From contig NZ_ATWY01000010.1 in assembly GCF_000421405.1 (NCBI RefSeq), positions 62,001 to 126,000 of the forward strand: 64,000 nt of DNA, in the 5' to 3' direction. This DNA is from Butyrivibrio sp. NC2007. GTDB taxonomy: Bacteria; Bacillota; Clostridia; Lachnospirales; Lachnospiraceae. Both the position numbers and the translations under genes were made by a program. A model generated the notes under the pieces. That model saw nothing but the letters and a program-made list of their open reading frames with translations. It had not been told where the DNA came from and did not search any database. Of this stretch, positions 26,363-35,530 are shown one piece after another (position 1 is the first letter of the stretch; each line of letters begins with the position of its first letter).

Positions 26363-27691
26363 ATGATAGCATTGGAAAAAGCTACAAAGCCCTTAAAAGG
26401 TGATATTTTCGTTCCCGGGGACAAATCCATTTCCCACAGGAGCATCATGTTTGGTGCCATATCAAAAGGCACAACTGAGGTAACAGGCTTTCTTGAAAGC
26501 GCTGACTGCCTCTCAACAATCGATTGTTTTAAAAAGCTGGGTGTCGAGATTGAGCACACCGTAAGGCCTACCCACGGAGTTCCTACCATAACCGTTCACG
26601 GAAAAGGACTTCACGGTCTTAAGAAGCCCGACTCCACTCTCTATACAGGAAACAGCGGAACCACAACAAGGCTCATGTCAGGAATTTTAGCTGCTCAGCC
26701 CTTCGACTCCATGATCACCGGAGACATGTCCATTGAAAAAAGACCTATGGCCAGGATCATGAAGCCTTTGACCAGCATGGGTGCTGAAGTTGTTTCCGTC
26801 ATGGGAAACGGCTGCGCTCCTCTTGCCTTCACAGGCGGGAAAACGCTGCGCGGCATAAACTACCACAGTCCCGTTGCTTCAGCTCAGGTCAAATCATGCA
26901 TCATGCTTGCAGGTCTTTACGCTGAGGGCGACAGTGTTGTATACGAGCCGGCACTTTCCAGAAACCACACAGAGATAATGCTTGCTTCCTTCGGAGCAGA
27001 CATCCACAACGAAGTCGCAAGAGACGGAAGTGCCGTAGCTATACTCCATCCCGGAATGCCACTTGTCGGACGAAAGGTAAACGTACCCGGAGATATCTCC
27101 TCCGCTGCTTACTTTATCGTTGCAGCTCTAATGGTTCCCGGGTCTGAAATTCTCATTAGAAATGTTGGAATCAACAAGACAAGGGCAGGCATTTTAAATG
27201 TCCTTGATCAGATGGGTGCTGACATTACTCTTCTCAATGTGGATGAGTTCTCAGAGCCCAAGGCAGATATCCTTATCAAATACTCAGAGCTTCACGGCAA
27301 TGAGAACAATCAGTTCATCATCAGCGGAAAAGAGATACCGACCATGATAGACGAACTTCCTGTAGTCGCAGTGCTTGCTGCTACCGGAAACTTCGACACC
27401 ATAATAAAAGATGCTGCCGAGCTGAAAGTTAAAGAGTCAAACAGAATTGACACTGTGGTAGAGGGACTTCGTAGCATGGGATGTGACATAGAAGCCACAG
27501 ATGACGGAATGATAATCCACGGAGGTAAGCCACTTAAGGGAGCTGATATAAACTGTCACAGCGACCACAGGATTGCAATGAGTTTTGCCATTGCATCTCT
27601 TGCAGCAACCGGAACCACGAGGATATTGGATGATGAATGCGTCGGCATTTCTTATCCGACCTTCTTTAAAGACTTACAGGGACTGCTTTAA
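26363..27691 (+). CDS. aroA: 3-phosphoshikimate 1-carboxyvinyltransferase (EPSP synthase)
   Basis: A 442-residue enzyme joining shikimate-3-phosphate and phosphoenolpyruvate. Diagnostic stretches: GDKSISHRSIMFGAISKG, LYTGNSGTTTRLMSG, the catalytic-loop region SAQVKSCIMLAGLYAEG and a late SDHRIAMSFAIASL. The GNSGTT form resembles class II enzymes. It follows tyrA and ends in a terminator that includes its stop codon. Together they supply the common and tyrosine branches of aromatic synthesis. Confidence 0.96.
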   Translation: MIALEKATKPLKGDIFVPGDKSISHRSIMFGAISKGTTEVTGFLESADCLSTIDCFKKLGVEIEHTVRPTHGVPTITVHGKGLHGLKKPDSTLYTGNSGTTTRLMSGILAAQPFDSMITGDMSIEKRPMARIMKPLTSMGAEVVSVMGNGCAPLAFTGGKTLRGINYHSPVASAQVKSCIMLAGLYAEGDSVVYEPALSRNHTEIMLASFGADIHNEVARDGSAVAILHPGMPLVGRKVNVPGDISSAAYFIVAALMVPGSEILIRNVGINKTRAGILNVLDQMGADITLLNVDEFSEPKADILIKYSELHGNENNQFIISGKEIPTMIDELPVVAVLAATGNFDTIIKDAAELKVKESNRIDTVVEGLRSMGCDIEATDDGMIIHGGKPLKGADINCHSDHRIAMSFAIASLAATGTTRILDDECVGISYPTFFKDLQGLL

Positions 27692-27710
27692 AAGCAGCCC
27701 CTGTTTTTTT
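27677..27710 (+). terminator. Terminator overlapping the aroA stop
   Basis: Plus-strand hairpin CAGGGACTGCTTT-AA-AAGCAGCCCCTG followed by TTTTTTT. The rising arm encodes the last AroA residues and the stop codon falls in the loop. Confidence 0.92.
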
Positions 27711-27729
27711 ATTACTGTATTTATGTCTA

Positions 27730-28605
27730 TCAATGATTCATGTAGAACATTCTTGCAAGCTCTGAGTTCTTATCAAGGATAATTGTCTTTTCACCATTTC
27801 CAAGAGACTCCTTGAATGCATCAAGTGATCTTACATAGTTGTAGAACTCTGACTTCTCGGGTGTGTTGTATGCCTCGGAGAGAGTCTTCATATACTCAGC
27901 TTCTCCTTCACCGGCAAGCTTAGCTGCGCTCTTCTCGGCATCTGCCTTAAGGATTGCAACCTTCTTGTCTGTCTCGTTCTTGATCTTCTGAGCTTCAGCT
28001 GCACCTTCAGCCTGGTAAGAAGCTGCTATATTGTTACGTTCTGAGATCATTCTCTCGTATACTGCTGCCCTGTTATCATCAGGAAGGTCAAGTGCCTTGA
28101 TCTCAGCCTTTACGATCTCGATACCATATCCTGACATATCTGAATTGGCATCAGCTGTAATAAGGTTTGTAAGAACCTCACCTCTTGACTCAATAACTTC
28201 GTCCTGAGTCATGGATGAAATAGCAGTCTTGGTTGCGTTGTAAACTGCTGCCTCAATTCTCTCCTGAGCTCTTGCATCAAGAGCATTCAGTGACTGAATG
28301 TACTTAACCGGGTCAACAACCTTCCAAAGTACATATGTATCTGTGATCATGGACTTTTTGTCCTTGGTAATAACATCAGATGCAGGAATATCATAGATCT
28401 TGGTAGCAGCACTGATGCGCTGTGTTGTCTGTACAAACGGTGTTATCATGTTAAGTCCGGGCTGTGATTCAACCTTTACGATCTTACCGAACTGTCTTAC
28501 TGCAACATATTCTTTCTGGTGAACTGTGTATAATGAGTTGCCCAGTATGATAAGTGCAGCAATTATTATAATAGTAATAATTGTTCCTGTTACTTTCTTC
28601 TTCAT
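27730..28605 (-). CDS. hflC: HflC-like SPFH-domain membrane protein
   Basis: About 291 residues from the ATG at 28605, which has GAGGGA 7 nt upstream; a TTG five codons earlier has no site. One N-terminal membrane anchor (about 5-26), then an SPFH/band-7 domain (EYVAVRQFGKIVKVESQPGL, DTYVLWKVVDPVKYIQ) and a long helical region rich in Ala, Glu and Lys. In other bacteria HflK and HflC form a large membrane cage around the FtsH protease. It is the second gene after hflK, 30 nt apart. Confidence 0.93.
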   Translation of the reverse strand: MKKKVTGTIITIIIIAALIILGNSLYTVHQKEYVAVRQFGKIVKVESQPGLNMITPFVQTTQRISAATKIYDIPASDVITKDKKSMITDTYVLWKVVDPVKYIQSLNALDARAQERIEAAVYNATKTAISSMTQDEVIESRGEVLTNLITADANSDMSGYGIEIVKAEIKALDLPDDNRAAVYERMISERNNIAASYQAEGAAEAQKIKNETDKKVAILKADAEKSAAKLAGEGEAEYMKTLSEAYNTPEKSEFYNYVRSLDAFKESLGNGEKTIILDKNSELARMFYMNH

Positions 28606-28635
28606 AGTCTTTTCCCTCAACTTTCACATGCTCTA

Positions 28636-29628
28636 TCAGTTACCGGTGCTCTCTGAACTATCAGCTGTTACTGTAGTTGTTGTTCCTGCTACACCTGTGG
28701 TAAAACTCTCAAGCGGAAGCATCTGCTGAGTGCTGCCGTCTGTAATGATTACCTTGGCGCCCGGAAGAACATTTTCCATAGCCTCATAGAACATTCTCTG
28801 TTTGGTGATCAGAGGGTATTTGCTGTATTCTTCAAAAATGCTGTTAAACTTGGCTGCCTCACCTTCTGCTTCTGCAATTCTGGCTGCCTTCTGTGCTTCT
28901 GCATTCTGAATGATCCTGTCTGCCTCAGCCTCTGCTGCCGGAACCTGCTCACTCTGGTACTTCTTGGCATTGTTAACAGCTGTCTCTTTTCCCTGCTTAG
29001 CAGTCTCAACGGCCTTGAAAGCCTGCTTGATCTCATCTGTCGGAGGCTCAGCATCCTGTACTGTAAGGTTTACTACAGTAAGTCCGACTTCTTCTTCCTG
29101 AAGAGCCTTGGCAAGTCTTTCTTTTGCCTCTGCCTGGATCTGACCCTTGGCTGTTGTAATGACTTCATCTACAGGATAGTCAATTACGGTTGAACGAATG
29201 CTGGCAAGAGCAATGTTCTTCATTATGCTCTCAGGGCTGTTGGTGTTGTAGATATATGCCACAGGATCGCTGACTTTGTATTCGAGATAGAAATCAATAT
29301 CAACGAAGTTAAAGTCCGATGTGATCATTATTCCCTCATCGTCGATAGTGATGTTCTGTCCGTTTCCATCCAGCGCATATCCGATTCCGATACCGTGGGT
29401 TGTCATATCAACCTTGTGTACTTTCTGGATAAACGGAATCTTGAAGTAGAGTCCTGCGGAGTTGGTCTGTACTACTTTGCCGAACTGTGTGACTACAGCC
29501 TGCTCCTGCTCACTTACGTTGTAGAAAGAACCCATAACTACCGAAAGAATGAATATTATAAGTATTCCCAGTAATATGTTCTTTCCAAGTTTGGATGCAT
29601 CAAATTCTCTTTTTGGTTTAAGATTCAT
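28636..29628 (-). CDS. hflK: HflK-like SPFH-domain membrane protein
   Basis: About 330 residues. The ATG at 29628 is chosen because AGGAGGA lies 8 nt upstream; an in-frame extension of 21 codons has no such site. One membrane anchor (about 18-36), the SPFH domain (EQEQAVVTQFGKVVQTNSAG, DFYLEYKVSDPVAYIYNTN), a long coiled region (about 200-280), and a Thr/Ser-rich tail. It partners with HflC and is first in the pair. FtsH is not in the window. A TTGGCA/TATATT promoter with an 18-nt spacer lies at 29662-29691. Confidence 0.93.
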   Translation of the reverse strand: MNLKPKREFDASKLGKNILLGILIIFILSVVMGSFYNVSEQEQAVVTQFGKVVQTNSAGLYFKIPFIQKVHKVDMTTHGIGIGYALDGNGQNITIDDEGIMITSDFNFVDIDFYLEYKVSDPVAYIYNTNSPESIMKNIALASIRSTVIDYPVDEVITTAKGQIQAEAKERLAKALQEEEVGLTVVNLTVQDAEPPTDEIKQAFKAVETAKQGKETAVNNAKKYQSEQVPAAEAEADRIIQNAEAQKAARIAEAEGEAAKFNSIFEEYSKYPLITKQRMFYEAMENVLPGAKVIITDGSTQQMLPLESFTTGVAGTTTTVTADSSESTGN

Positions 29629-29661
29629 AACACTTCCTCCTCTATATAAAACATCCATCTG

Positions 29662-29691
29662 AATATAGCATAATGATAGCACCCGTGCCAA
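29662..29691 (-). promoter_or_regulatory. Possible promoter of hflKC
   Basis: Minus strand: TTGGCA (29686-29691), 18 nt, TATATT (29662-29667), about 30 nt upstream of the hflK ATG. Confidence 0.35.
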
Positions 29692-29812
29692 GCCTGATAC
29701 AGAACGTCATTGGCGAATTAGTATGTGCTATCTTGCAGCTTTGTTATTTATTTCGCAATCCTTTTTTGATATACTAAGTCCTGAAAATAAGTATTTCGAA
29801 AGGGGATTAATT

Positions 29813-30061
29813 ATGTTTAATGGACTTGGTCTTATTACAGGACTTATTGTTGGAGCAATCGCAGGATGGCTTGCAGGCAAAATCATGAATAACGAGGGCA
29901 GCCTTCTCAGAAACATCATTCTTGGTGTTGTGGGTGGTTTTGTAGGAAACCTCGTACTTGGTCTTCTGAATATTCATGGATCAGGAATCCTTGCAGGTTT
30001 AATATTCGCTGTTATCGGATCCTGCATCGTTATCTTTGCCGGTTCTAAGCTCCTTAAGTAA
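29813..30061 (+). CDS. GlsB/YeaQ/YmgE-family small membrane protein
   Basis: An 82-residue protein with three hydrophobic segments and many glycines: GLIVGAIAGWLAGKIM, NIILGVVGGFVGNLVLGLL and GILAGLIFAVIGSCIVIF. This is the transglycosylase-associated/GlsB pattern, often linked to envelope or general stress. The ATG at 29813 has AAAGGGG upstream; the longer in-frame ORF from 29723 is not needed. A terminator follows directly. Confidence 0.9.
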   Translation: MFNGLGLITGLIVGAIAGWLAGKIMNNEGSLLRNIILGVVGGFVGNLVLGLLNIHGSGILAGLIFAVIGSCIVIFAGSKLLK

Positions 30062-30068
30062 AAAACAT

Positions 30069-30110
30069 AAAGCAGCCCGGAAATCACTTGGCTTTCGGGC
30101 TGTTTTTTAT
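30069..30110 (+). terminator. Terminator of the GlsB-like gene
   Basis: AGCAGCCCGGAAA pairs with CTTTCGGGCTGTT around an 8-nt loop, followed by TTTTT, 8 nt after the stop codon. Confidence 0.9.
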
Positions 30111-30170
30111 GTTATCTGATGGTATTTATCATGTAGTTAAATCTTCTTCTCTTCATACATTTCGCCTCTT

Positions 30171-30719
30171 TTATCCCTTAAAGTTGGGGCCAAGCCAGAT
30201 ACGGCAGATCAGATCCACAATAAACAGCGCAAATACCACAATAAAGATAATATTATGGATGCGATTGTCTTTGTATTTGTTCTGAAGCTTTACGATAGCC
30301 GGATGTATAACGCATATTGCAAGGCATATAAGAAGGCCAAACATCAGACTTGGAACAAGCGCAACCCTTCCCTTATAATTCATGAAGTATGTTGAATAGT
30401 TCCAGGTGTATCCACCAACGGTCTTGTCCATTATATAGCTTGCAACTAATTCTGCTATCGTAGCTATAAGACCGCCGACTATAAATACTGTCCAGGGCTT
30501 TTGGATCTTAAGCAGTCTGAATATGCCAAGGATAATGAAGAATCCAATTCCATAAATAGGAAGCCACGGTCCAAATAATGTTCCTCTGTTCAGGAATCCC
30601 CTGCGATGATATATCACATCGCACCATATAGACTCATACAGCCATCCTCCGAAGCAATATATCAGAAAGTATTCAATATAGTCCCGAATAACATACCGGT
30701 TTCTAATCCAGTCCTTCAT
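30171..30719 (-). CDS. Putative ABC-transporter permease-like membrane protein (CmpB family)
   Basis: A 182-residue protein with about five hydrophobic segments. The start YFLIYCFGGWLYESIWC and RGFLNRGTLFGPWLPIYG are the conserved marks of the family annotated as putative ABC transporter permease (ABC_trans_CmpB). No ATPase gene is adjacent, so the transporter label is by family name only. GAGGAAG precedes the ATG. The repeat array lies just upstream. Confidence 0.8.
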   Translation of the reverse strand: MKDWIRNRYVIRDYIEYFLIYCFGGWLYESIWCDVIYHRRGFLNRGTLFGPWLPIYGIGFFIILGIFRLLKIQKPWTVFIVGGLIATIAELVASYIMDKTVGGYTWNYSTYFMNYKGRVALVPSLMFGLLICLAICVIHPAIVKLQNKYKDNRIHNIIFIVVFALFIVDLICRIWLGPNFKG

Positions 30720-30768
30720 ATCTTCCTCACCCCCGACTATTAGCCATTACACATTCTACTATGATAGC

Positions 30769-31022
30769 ATTTTCTACGCCCATCGAGTACTTTTTCTGAT
30801 ATATATAGAAAGTTTTCGCCTGTAAAATTTTTGGATGTCTGATTTTCTATGCCCATAGCTTACTTTTTGTCATATATGGAGAAAATATAAAATCCGGCTT
30901 TTTCATTTTCTATGCCCACAAGGCACTTTTATTCATATATGTAGAAAAATAGCTCAACATTTCTTTTTCACTCAAATATTTTCTATGCCCACGAGGCACT
31001 TTTTCTGATATATGTAGAAAAT
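30769..31022. repeat. Array of four diverged ~45-nt repeats with inverted ends
   Basis: Units at 30769-30812, 30842-30886, 30905-30950 and 30978-31022. Each begins ATTTTCTAYGCCCA, continues with six variable bases, then ACTTTT, ATATAT and ends in TAGAAAAT-like sequence complementary to the start (8 bp perfect in the fourth unit). The first 40 positions align without gaps. Start-to-start distances are 73, 63 and 73 nt, close to 7, 6 and 7 helical turns. Unit divergence and AT-rich, unequal spacers rule out an ordinary CRISPR. The array fills most of the 440-nt gap between the CmpB-like gene and thiC. Confidence 0.85.
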
Positions 31023-31043
31023 TCAATATATAGAATTTCTTAG

Positions 31044-31080
31044 ACATCACAACTCCCCGGCTATATAGCTTTTGTGATGT
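31044..31080. other. Long inverted repeat with nested palindrome
   Basis: ACATCACAA (31044-31052) and TTGTGATGT (31072-31080) are perfect 9-bp arms around a 19-nt loop that itself contains GCTATATAGC. There is no T run on either side, so it is not a typical terminator, though it lies 3' of thiC. It could be a protein site or a transcript-stabilising hairpin. Confidence 0.5.
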
Positions 31081-31159
31081 ATCAGTACTCTTTACCAGGT
31101 AATCGCCCCAGTATTTGACGCATCTATGCCCGATGTAATCGTCCCGACTCAGTATCAGA

Positions 31160-32485
31160 TCAGAGAATATCTATATACTCACCATTCAAGGCCTTGTTCA
31201 TGCTTCGTACAGCGCAGAACTTACCGCACATGCTGCAGGTATCGCTGTGGTCATCCTCAGGCGCTCTGCTATCTCTTATAGCCTTGGCTGTAGCAGGATC
31301 AAGCGCCTCCAGCCACTGTGCATCCCAGTCCAGGTTCTTTCTGGCCTTAGCCATGCGATCATCTCTGTCTCTTGCTCCGGGAATTCCCTTTGCAATGTCC
31401 GCTGCGTGAGCTGCAATCTTGCTTGCTATGATTCCCTGATGTACATCATCCACATTAGGCAGAGCCAGATGTTCAGCGGGAGTTACATAGCACAAAAATG
31501 CTGCTCCGGAAGCAGCTGCGATAGCTCCTCCGATAGCTGCCGTGATGTGATCGTATCCCGGTGCTATGTCTGTCACAAGAGGTCCAAGAACATAGAAAGG
31601 AGCTCCCTTGCAGATAGTCTGCTGTATCTTCATGTTAGCTTCTATCTGATCCATGGGCACATGTCCCGGGCCTTCCACCATTACCTGAACATCTCTAGCC
31701 CATGCTCTCTCTGTGAGTTCTCCAAGCCTTATAAGCTCCTCTATCTGGCATATGTCAGTTGCATCAGCAAGACATCCCGGACGGCAAGCATCGCCAAGGC
31801 TTATGGTCACATCGTGTTCTCTGCATATCTCGAGAATCTCATCATAGTACTCGTAGAATGGATTCTCCTGACCCGTCATTGCCATCCATGCAAATACAAG
31901 GCTTCCTCCGCGGCTTACTATGTTCATCTCTCTCTTGCCGTTTTTTATCTGCTCTATGGTATTTCTGCTGATTCCGCAGTGAAGGGTAACAAAGTCGACG
32001 CCATCCTCAGCATGGAGCCTGACAACGTCCACAAAGTCCTTAGCTGTCAGGGTTGCGAGATCTCTTTTGTAATGTATGACTGAATCATAGATAGGCACAG
32101 TACCTATCATCGCAGGGCACGATGAACAAAGCTTTTGTCTAAAGGGCTGCGTATCACCGTGGCTTGAGAGATCCATGATAGCCTCAGCCCCCATGTCTAC
32201 TGCTTTCATTACCTTCTTCATCTCTACGTCCAGATCCTTACAGTCTCTGCTAACTCCAAGATTGACGTTGATCTTGGTCTTTAGCATACTTCCGACTCCG
32301 TTGGGATCAATGCCTTTATGATTCGGATTTGCGGGGATAACTACTTTCCCCTCTGCAACCATCTGCCTGATAAATTCCGTATCTCTGTTTTCTTTTTCTG
32401 CCACCACCTTCATTTCAGGCGTCACTATGCCTTTTCTGGCAGCCTCCATCTGTGTGGAATAAGGTCTTTCATTAACAAAGTTCAT
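31160..32485 (-). CDS. thiC: Phosphomethylpyrimidine synthase ThiC
   Basis: A 441-residue radical-SAM enzyme making the HMP-phosphate part of thiamine from AIR. The ATG at 32485 has GGAGAGA upstream; the 13 preceding in-frame codons lack a site. Key stretches: [38 protein letters not shown] and the C-terminal cluster CSMCGKFC. The cluster is CxxCxxxC, one residue shorter than the CxxCxxxxC of E. coli ThiC, a form I associate with clostridial enzymes. Last gene of the thi operon. Confidence 0.96.
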   Translation of the reverse strand: MNFVNERPYSTQMEAARKGIVTPEMKVVAEKENRDTEFIRQMVAEGKVVIPANPNHKGIDPNGVGSMLKTKINVNLGVSRDCKDLDVEMKKVMKAVDMGAEAIMDLSSHGDTQPFRQKLCSSCPAMIGTVPIYDSVIHYKRDLATLTAKDFVDVVRLHAEDGVDFVTLHCGISRNTIEQIKNGKREMNIVSRGGSLVFAWMAMTGQENPFYEYYDEILEICREHDVTISLGDACRPGCLADATDICQIEELIRLGELTERAWARDVQVMVEGPGHVPMDQIEANMKIQQTICKGAPFYVLGPLVTDIAPGYDHITAAIGGAIAAASGAAFLCYVTPAEHLALPNVDDVHQGIIASKIAAHAADIAKGIPGARDRDDRMAKARKNLDWDAQWLEALDPATAKAIRDSRAPEDDHSDTCSMCGKFCAVRSMNKALNGEYIDIL

Positions 32486-32505
32486 ACACTCTCTCCTGAT
32501 TGTTT

Positions 32506-33300
32506 TTATACAAATACATGCCAAAGCGGCCCATGACCTGTTCCGAGGTCAAGCCCTTCTCTTATGGATTTATCAAGGTACTGCTTGGCATTTTTTATGC
32601 TGCTACAAATGTCACAGCCAAGTGCCAGGTAAGAAGCAATCGCGCTGGATAACGTACAGCCTGTTCCGTGGGTGTTTGGATTATCAACCCTCTCAGACTC
32701 GTACCAATAAAGCTTCCCTCCTGTTGTTGCAAGCACGTCACAGGATAGCTCATCACTTACCATATGACCACCTTTAACAAGGCAGTTGCAGCCATAAATC
32801 TCAGCAATCTTCACGGCTGCTCTTTCCATGTCTTCCCTGCTTTTTATCTCTCCTGCCCCCATAAGAACTTCTGCCTCAGGGATATTCGGTGTAATAAGAT
32901 CTGCAAGCGGAATAAGTTTCTTGCAGAGCGTAGTGATCCCGTCTTCTTCCATTAGCCTTGCTCCGCTGGTTGCGACCATAACAGGATCAAGAACAATATT
33001 TTTCGCATTATAAAACTTTAGTCTGTCCGCGATAGCCTCTATAATGTCACTCTGAAAGGTCATTCCGATCTTGACTGCATCCGGAAAAATATCGGTAAAC
33101 ACCATATCCAGCTGATCCGAGAGCACCTCTATACTAACCTTCATTATGCTCTTTACTCCGGTGGTGTTCTGGGCCGTAACGGCTGTAATGGCACTCATTC
33201 CATATACTCCGCAGCCGTGCATGGTCTTAAGGTCGGCCTGGATTCCTGCTCCGCCGCTTGAATCACTTCCTGCTATCGTAAGCGCACACTTCTTTTTCAT
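32506..33300 (-). CDS. thiD: Hydroxymethylpyrimidine/phosphomethylpyrimidine kinase ThiD
   Basis: A 264-residue ribokinase-fold enzyme phosphorylating HMP and HMP-P. Markers: [18 protein letters not shown] near the N-terminus, [10 protein letters not shown], and the anion hole [15 protein letters not shown]. Its ATG overlaps the thiW stop (ATGA), so the two are translationally coupled; thiC follows 20 nt after its stop. Confidence 0.96.
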   Translation of the reverse strand: MKKKCALTIAGSDSSGGAGIQADLKTMHGCGVYGMSAITAVTAQNTTGVKSIMKVSIEVLSDQLDMVFTDIFPDAVKIGMTFQSDIIEAIADRLKFYNAKNIVLDPVMVATSGARLMEEDGITTLCKKLIPLADLITPNIPEAEVLMGAGEIKSREDMERAAVKIAEIYGCNCLVKGGHMVSDELSCDVLATTGGKLYWYESERVDNPNTHGTGCTLSSAIASYLALGCDICSSIKNAKQYLDKSIREGLDLGTGHGPLWHVFV

Positions 33301-33821
33301 CTTGCTACCCTGCTCTCTTTGAGCATGTTCTGAAGTTTCTCAAGGACATGATTCTGCTTGAGTACCGTGATAAGGACTGCTGCAATCAGCGTTCCGCCTA
33401 CCGTGCTCACAAGGAAAGGTACTACATATACGCAAAGAGCCACCTCTTTTCCCATAACAAAAGCAGCAACCGGGTAAGCAAGTAAGCCTCCGATGATACC
33501 CGTTCCTATAATCTCAGCCACATATGTGAATGTGAGCTTACCTGTGTATTTGTAAACAAGTCCGCAGCAAAGAGCTCCGATCATGCTCCCCGGGAAAGCA
33601 AGAAGTGTTCCTGTCCCCAACAGGTTTCTGATAAGTGAGGTGCAGAAGGCAATTCCAACGCCATACCATGGTCCTAAGAATACCGCAGAGAGAACATTTA
33701 CCATGTGCTGGATTGGAAAGCACTTTGATCCTCCAACCGGTATCGAAAATGTCGAGAGCACAACCGCCAGTGCCACAAACATTCCCGATAATACAAGCTT
33801 AACTACTGATTCTTTCTTCAT
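33297..33821 (-). CDS. thiW: ThiW, thiazole-specific ECF transporter S component
   Basis: A 174-residue membrane protein with about five hydrophobic segments and ThiW marks such as [20 protein letters not shown] and [19 protein letters not shown]. ThiW is predicted to bring in the thiazole precursor through a shared ECF energising module, which is not in the window. Start and stop overlap thiM-thiE and thiD by 4 nt each. It fits an operon that salvages thiazole rather than making it. Confidence 0.9.
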   Translation of the reverse strand: MKKESVVKLVLSGMFVALAVVLSTFSIPVGGSKCFPIQHMVNVLSAVFLGPWYGVGIAFCTSLIRNLLGTGTLLAFPGSMIGALCCGLVYKYTGKLTFTYVAEIIGTGIIGGLLAYPVAAFVMGKEVALCVYVVPFLVSTVGGTLIAAVLITVLKQNHVLEKLQNMLKESRVAR

Positions 33822-35275
33822 CCTAAAATCTCCTCCTTAGCCTTTTCCTTAAGGCTTTTTGTGTTTTCTTTTATATCAGAAGCACCAAAGATGCTTGATA
33901 TCACTGCAATTCCGGATAGGCCAAGTCCCGATAAATGATGCAGGTTTTCACCCGTAATACCGCCGATGGCGACCACCGGAATCGGAATACTTGATGTGAT
34001 CTCCCTATAGGTTTCAAGGTTCATCATGGGTTTTGCGTCCTTCTTTGTGTCTGACCCAAAGGCAGCTCCGACTCCCAGATAATCAGCTCCCAGCAAAAGA
34101 GCTCTCTTCGCCTCTTCAAGATTGTGGGCCGTGGCGCCGATTATGAAGTCCCTGCCAAGGACCTCTCTAGCCTTTTCTATTGACTCATCTTCAAGCCCTA
34201 AATGGACGCCTGCTGCCCCTACCACCCGGCATACTTCCACGTTGTCATTGATGATAAGAGGAATATCATAGTTCTCACATATCTGATTGACCTTGACCGC
34301 CGTTTTTATGTATTCAGTTGTGGTCATGTTTTTCTCCCGGAGCTGTATCATTGTTGCTCCGCCCAGAATGGCCTGTTCAACAGCCTCCGACAGACTTATT
34401 TCCCCCTGAAGGATATCCCTGTTGGTTATTGCATACAAAAACGTATCAAGTCTTCTAAAACGATCTCTCCTGCTAAGCCTTGTAAGACTCAGCTGATCGA
34501 TGAGAGCATTCTTGTACTCCATAGTCCCAAGTCTTTTTTCATTTTGGCAAAAGAGCTCTGCCCTGGCGGCGTTTATCTGATAAAGTAAAACGCCTTCCCT
34601 GATGGCATTTACATAATCATCTGTCTCGTCTTCTTTCTTGGCAGCTCCAAGGTATGAGCCGATTATGGCGCTCATCATACATCCTGCTCCGGTAAAGAGC
34701 TTTTGCATGCTGCTGCCACCGGGTAGTTTATAGATCAGATTTGAAGAAGCATCTGCGATCAGCACGTTTTCTCCGCTTACAACGACCACAGCCTTTGTTG
34801 CTTTGGAGAGACTTAGCAAATCTTTTTTAGGCAAACGGCTCCCAGTATCTTCCACACCGGCAAATACCTGCGTAACTTTCTCTCCTTTAGAGATACCGAG
34901 TATTTCGCATATCGCCTTAATTTCCGATGCGTTTCCTCTGATGCAGGCAAAGTGAACTTTTGCCAAAAGCTCTTTTAACATATCTCTTCGAAAGTCAGTT
35001 GCACCGGCACCTACCGGGTCAAGGGCAATAGGTATACTCAGCTCATTAGCTCTTTTACCTGATGATAAAAAGACCTTCAGCCTCTCCGGTGACGGCGTTC
35101 CGGTGTTGATAACAAGGCCATCGCAGTTCTCTGTTATCTGCGCACACTCGCACAGGGCATCTCCTCCTATGGCCGTAGCTCCTACGGAAAGACATGCATT
35201 TACCACGTCACAAGCAGTAATGTAGTTGGTTAAGATGTGTATTTGCGGGCGAATTTCCCAAAGATCATAAGTCAT
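33818..35275 (-). CDS. thiM-thiE: Fused hydroxyethylthiazole kinase ThiM and thiamine-phosphate synthase ThiE
   Basis: A 485-residue fusion. Residues 1 to about 270 are ThiM (LTNYIT, ALDPVGAGATDFRRDML, RGNASEI) and about 280 to 485 are ThiE (YAITNRDI, GGATMIQLREKNM, INDNVEVC, VHLGLEDE, GVGAAFGSDTKKDA, VVAIGGITGENL). It would phosphorylate hydroxyethylthiazole and join it to HMP-PP to give thiamine phosphate. ThiM departs from the norm: the usual GTGC motif reads GAGC (196-199) and the substrate-loop GASPxM reads GATAIG. No strong ribosome site is seen; control is by the upstream TPP riboswitch. Confidence 0.93.
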   Translation of the reverse strand: MTYDLWEIRPQIHILTNYITACDVVNACLSVGATAIGGDALCECAQITENCDGLVINTGTPSPERLKVFLSSGKRANELSIPIALDPVGAGATDFRRDMLKELLAKVHFACIRGNASEIKAICEILGISKGEKVTQVFAGVEDTGSRLPKKDLLSLSKATKAVVVVSGENVLIADASSNLIYKLPGGSSMQKLFTGAGCMMSAIIGSYLGAAKKEDETDDYVNAIREGVLLYQINAARAELFCQNEKRLGTMEYKNALIDQLSLTRLSRRDRFRRLDTFLYAITNRDILQGEISLSEAVEQAILGGATMIQLREKNMTTTEYIKTAVKVNQICENYDIPLIINDNVEVCRVVGAAGVHLGLEDESIEKAREVLGRDFIIGATAHNLEEAKRALLLGADYLGVGAAFGSDTKKDAKPMMNLETYREITSSIPIPVVAIGGITGENLHHLSGLGLSGIAVISSIFGASDIKENTKSLKEKAKEEILG

Positions 35276-35332
35276 ATCAATTACGTTTGATCATGACTGA
35301 GAGAGTTTTAGCACATTCTGTCAGATGGACAT

Positions 35333-35362
35333 AAAAAAGCGCCATCTGATACAGATGACGCT
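35333..35362 (-). terminator. Riboswitch expression-platform terminator
   Basis: Minus-strand hairpin AGCGTCATCTG-TA-TCAGATGGCGCT followed by TTTTTT, placed between the TPP aptamer and the thiM-thiE start, as expected when TPP binding causes termination. Confidence 0.9.
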
Positions 35363-35383
35363 AATTACGCTTAACTAATTGAC

Positions 35384-35462
35384 GATTCCTACGTTGGCAT
35401 TATCCAAATCAGGTTTAGGGTCGTGCTCATGCACCTCTCAGCCATTATCAGCTCCCCTTGTC
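35384..35462 (-). ncRNA. TPP riboswitch (THI element)
   Basis: The minus strand carries the conserved aptamer core: GGGGAGC at the 5' helix, GGCTGAGAGG, the ACCC/GGGT region, then ACCTGATTTGGATAATGCCA followed by CGTAGGAA. These are the invariant TPP-binding segments. It controls thiM-thiE, thiW, thiD and thiC through the terminator at 35333-35362. Confidence 0.96.
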
Positions 35463-35500
35463 CGGTATTTTGTTGTGTTTGCAGGCCTTTGCGACCTTCA

Positions 35501-35530
35501 GTTATAGAATATATCACGCATTGTCGGCAA
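35501..35530 (-). promoter_or_regulatory. Possible promoter of the thi operon inside the 3' end of pepT
   Basis: Minus strand: TTGCCG (35525-35530), 18 nt, TATAAC (35501-35506). It would start the transcript about 30 nt before the TPP aptamer. The boxes are only moderate matches. Confidence 0.35.

Noticed and set aside
30769..31022. CRISPR array
   Set aside because: The repeats are too diverged (variable six-base block), spacers are unequal (18-30 nt) and AT-rich, and no cas gene is present.
31247..32083. Long plus-strand ORF opposite thiC
   Set aside because: It is antisense to an unmistakable thiC, has no ribosome site and no recognisable protein features; a shadow frame.
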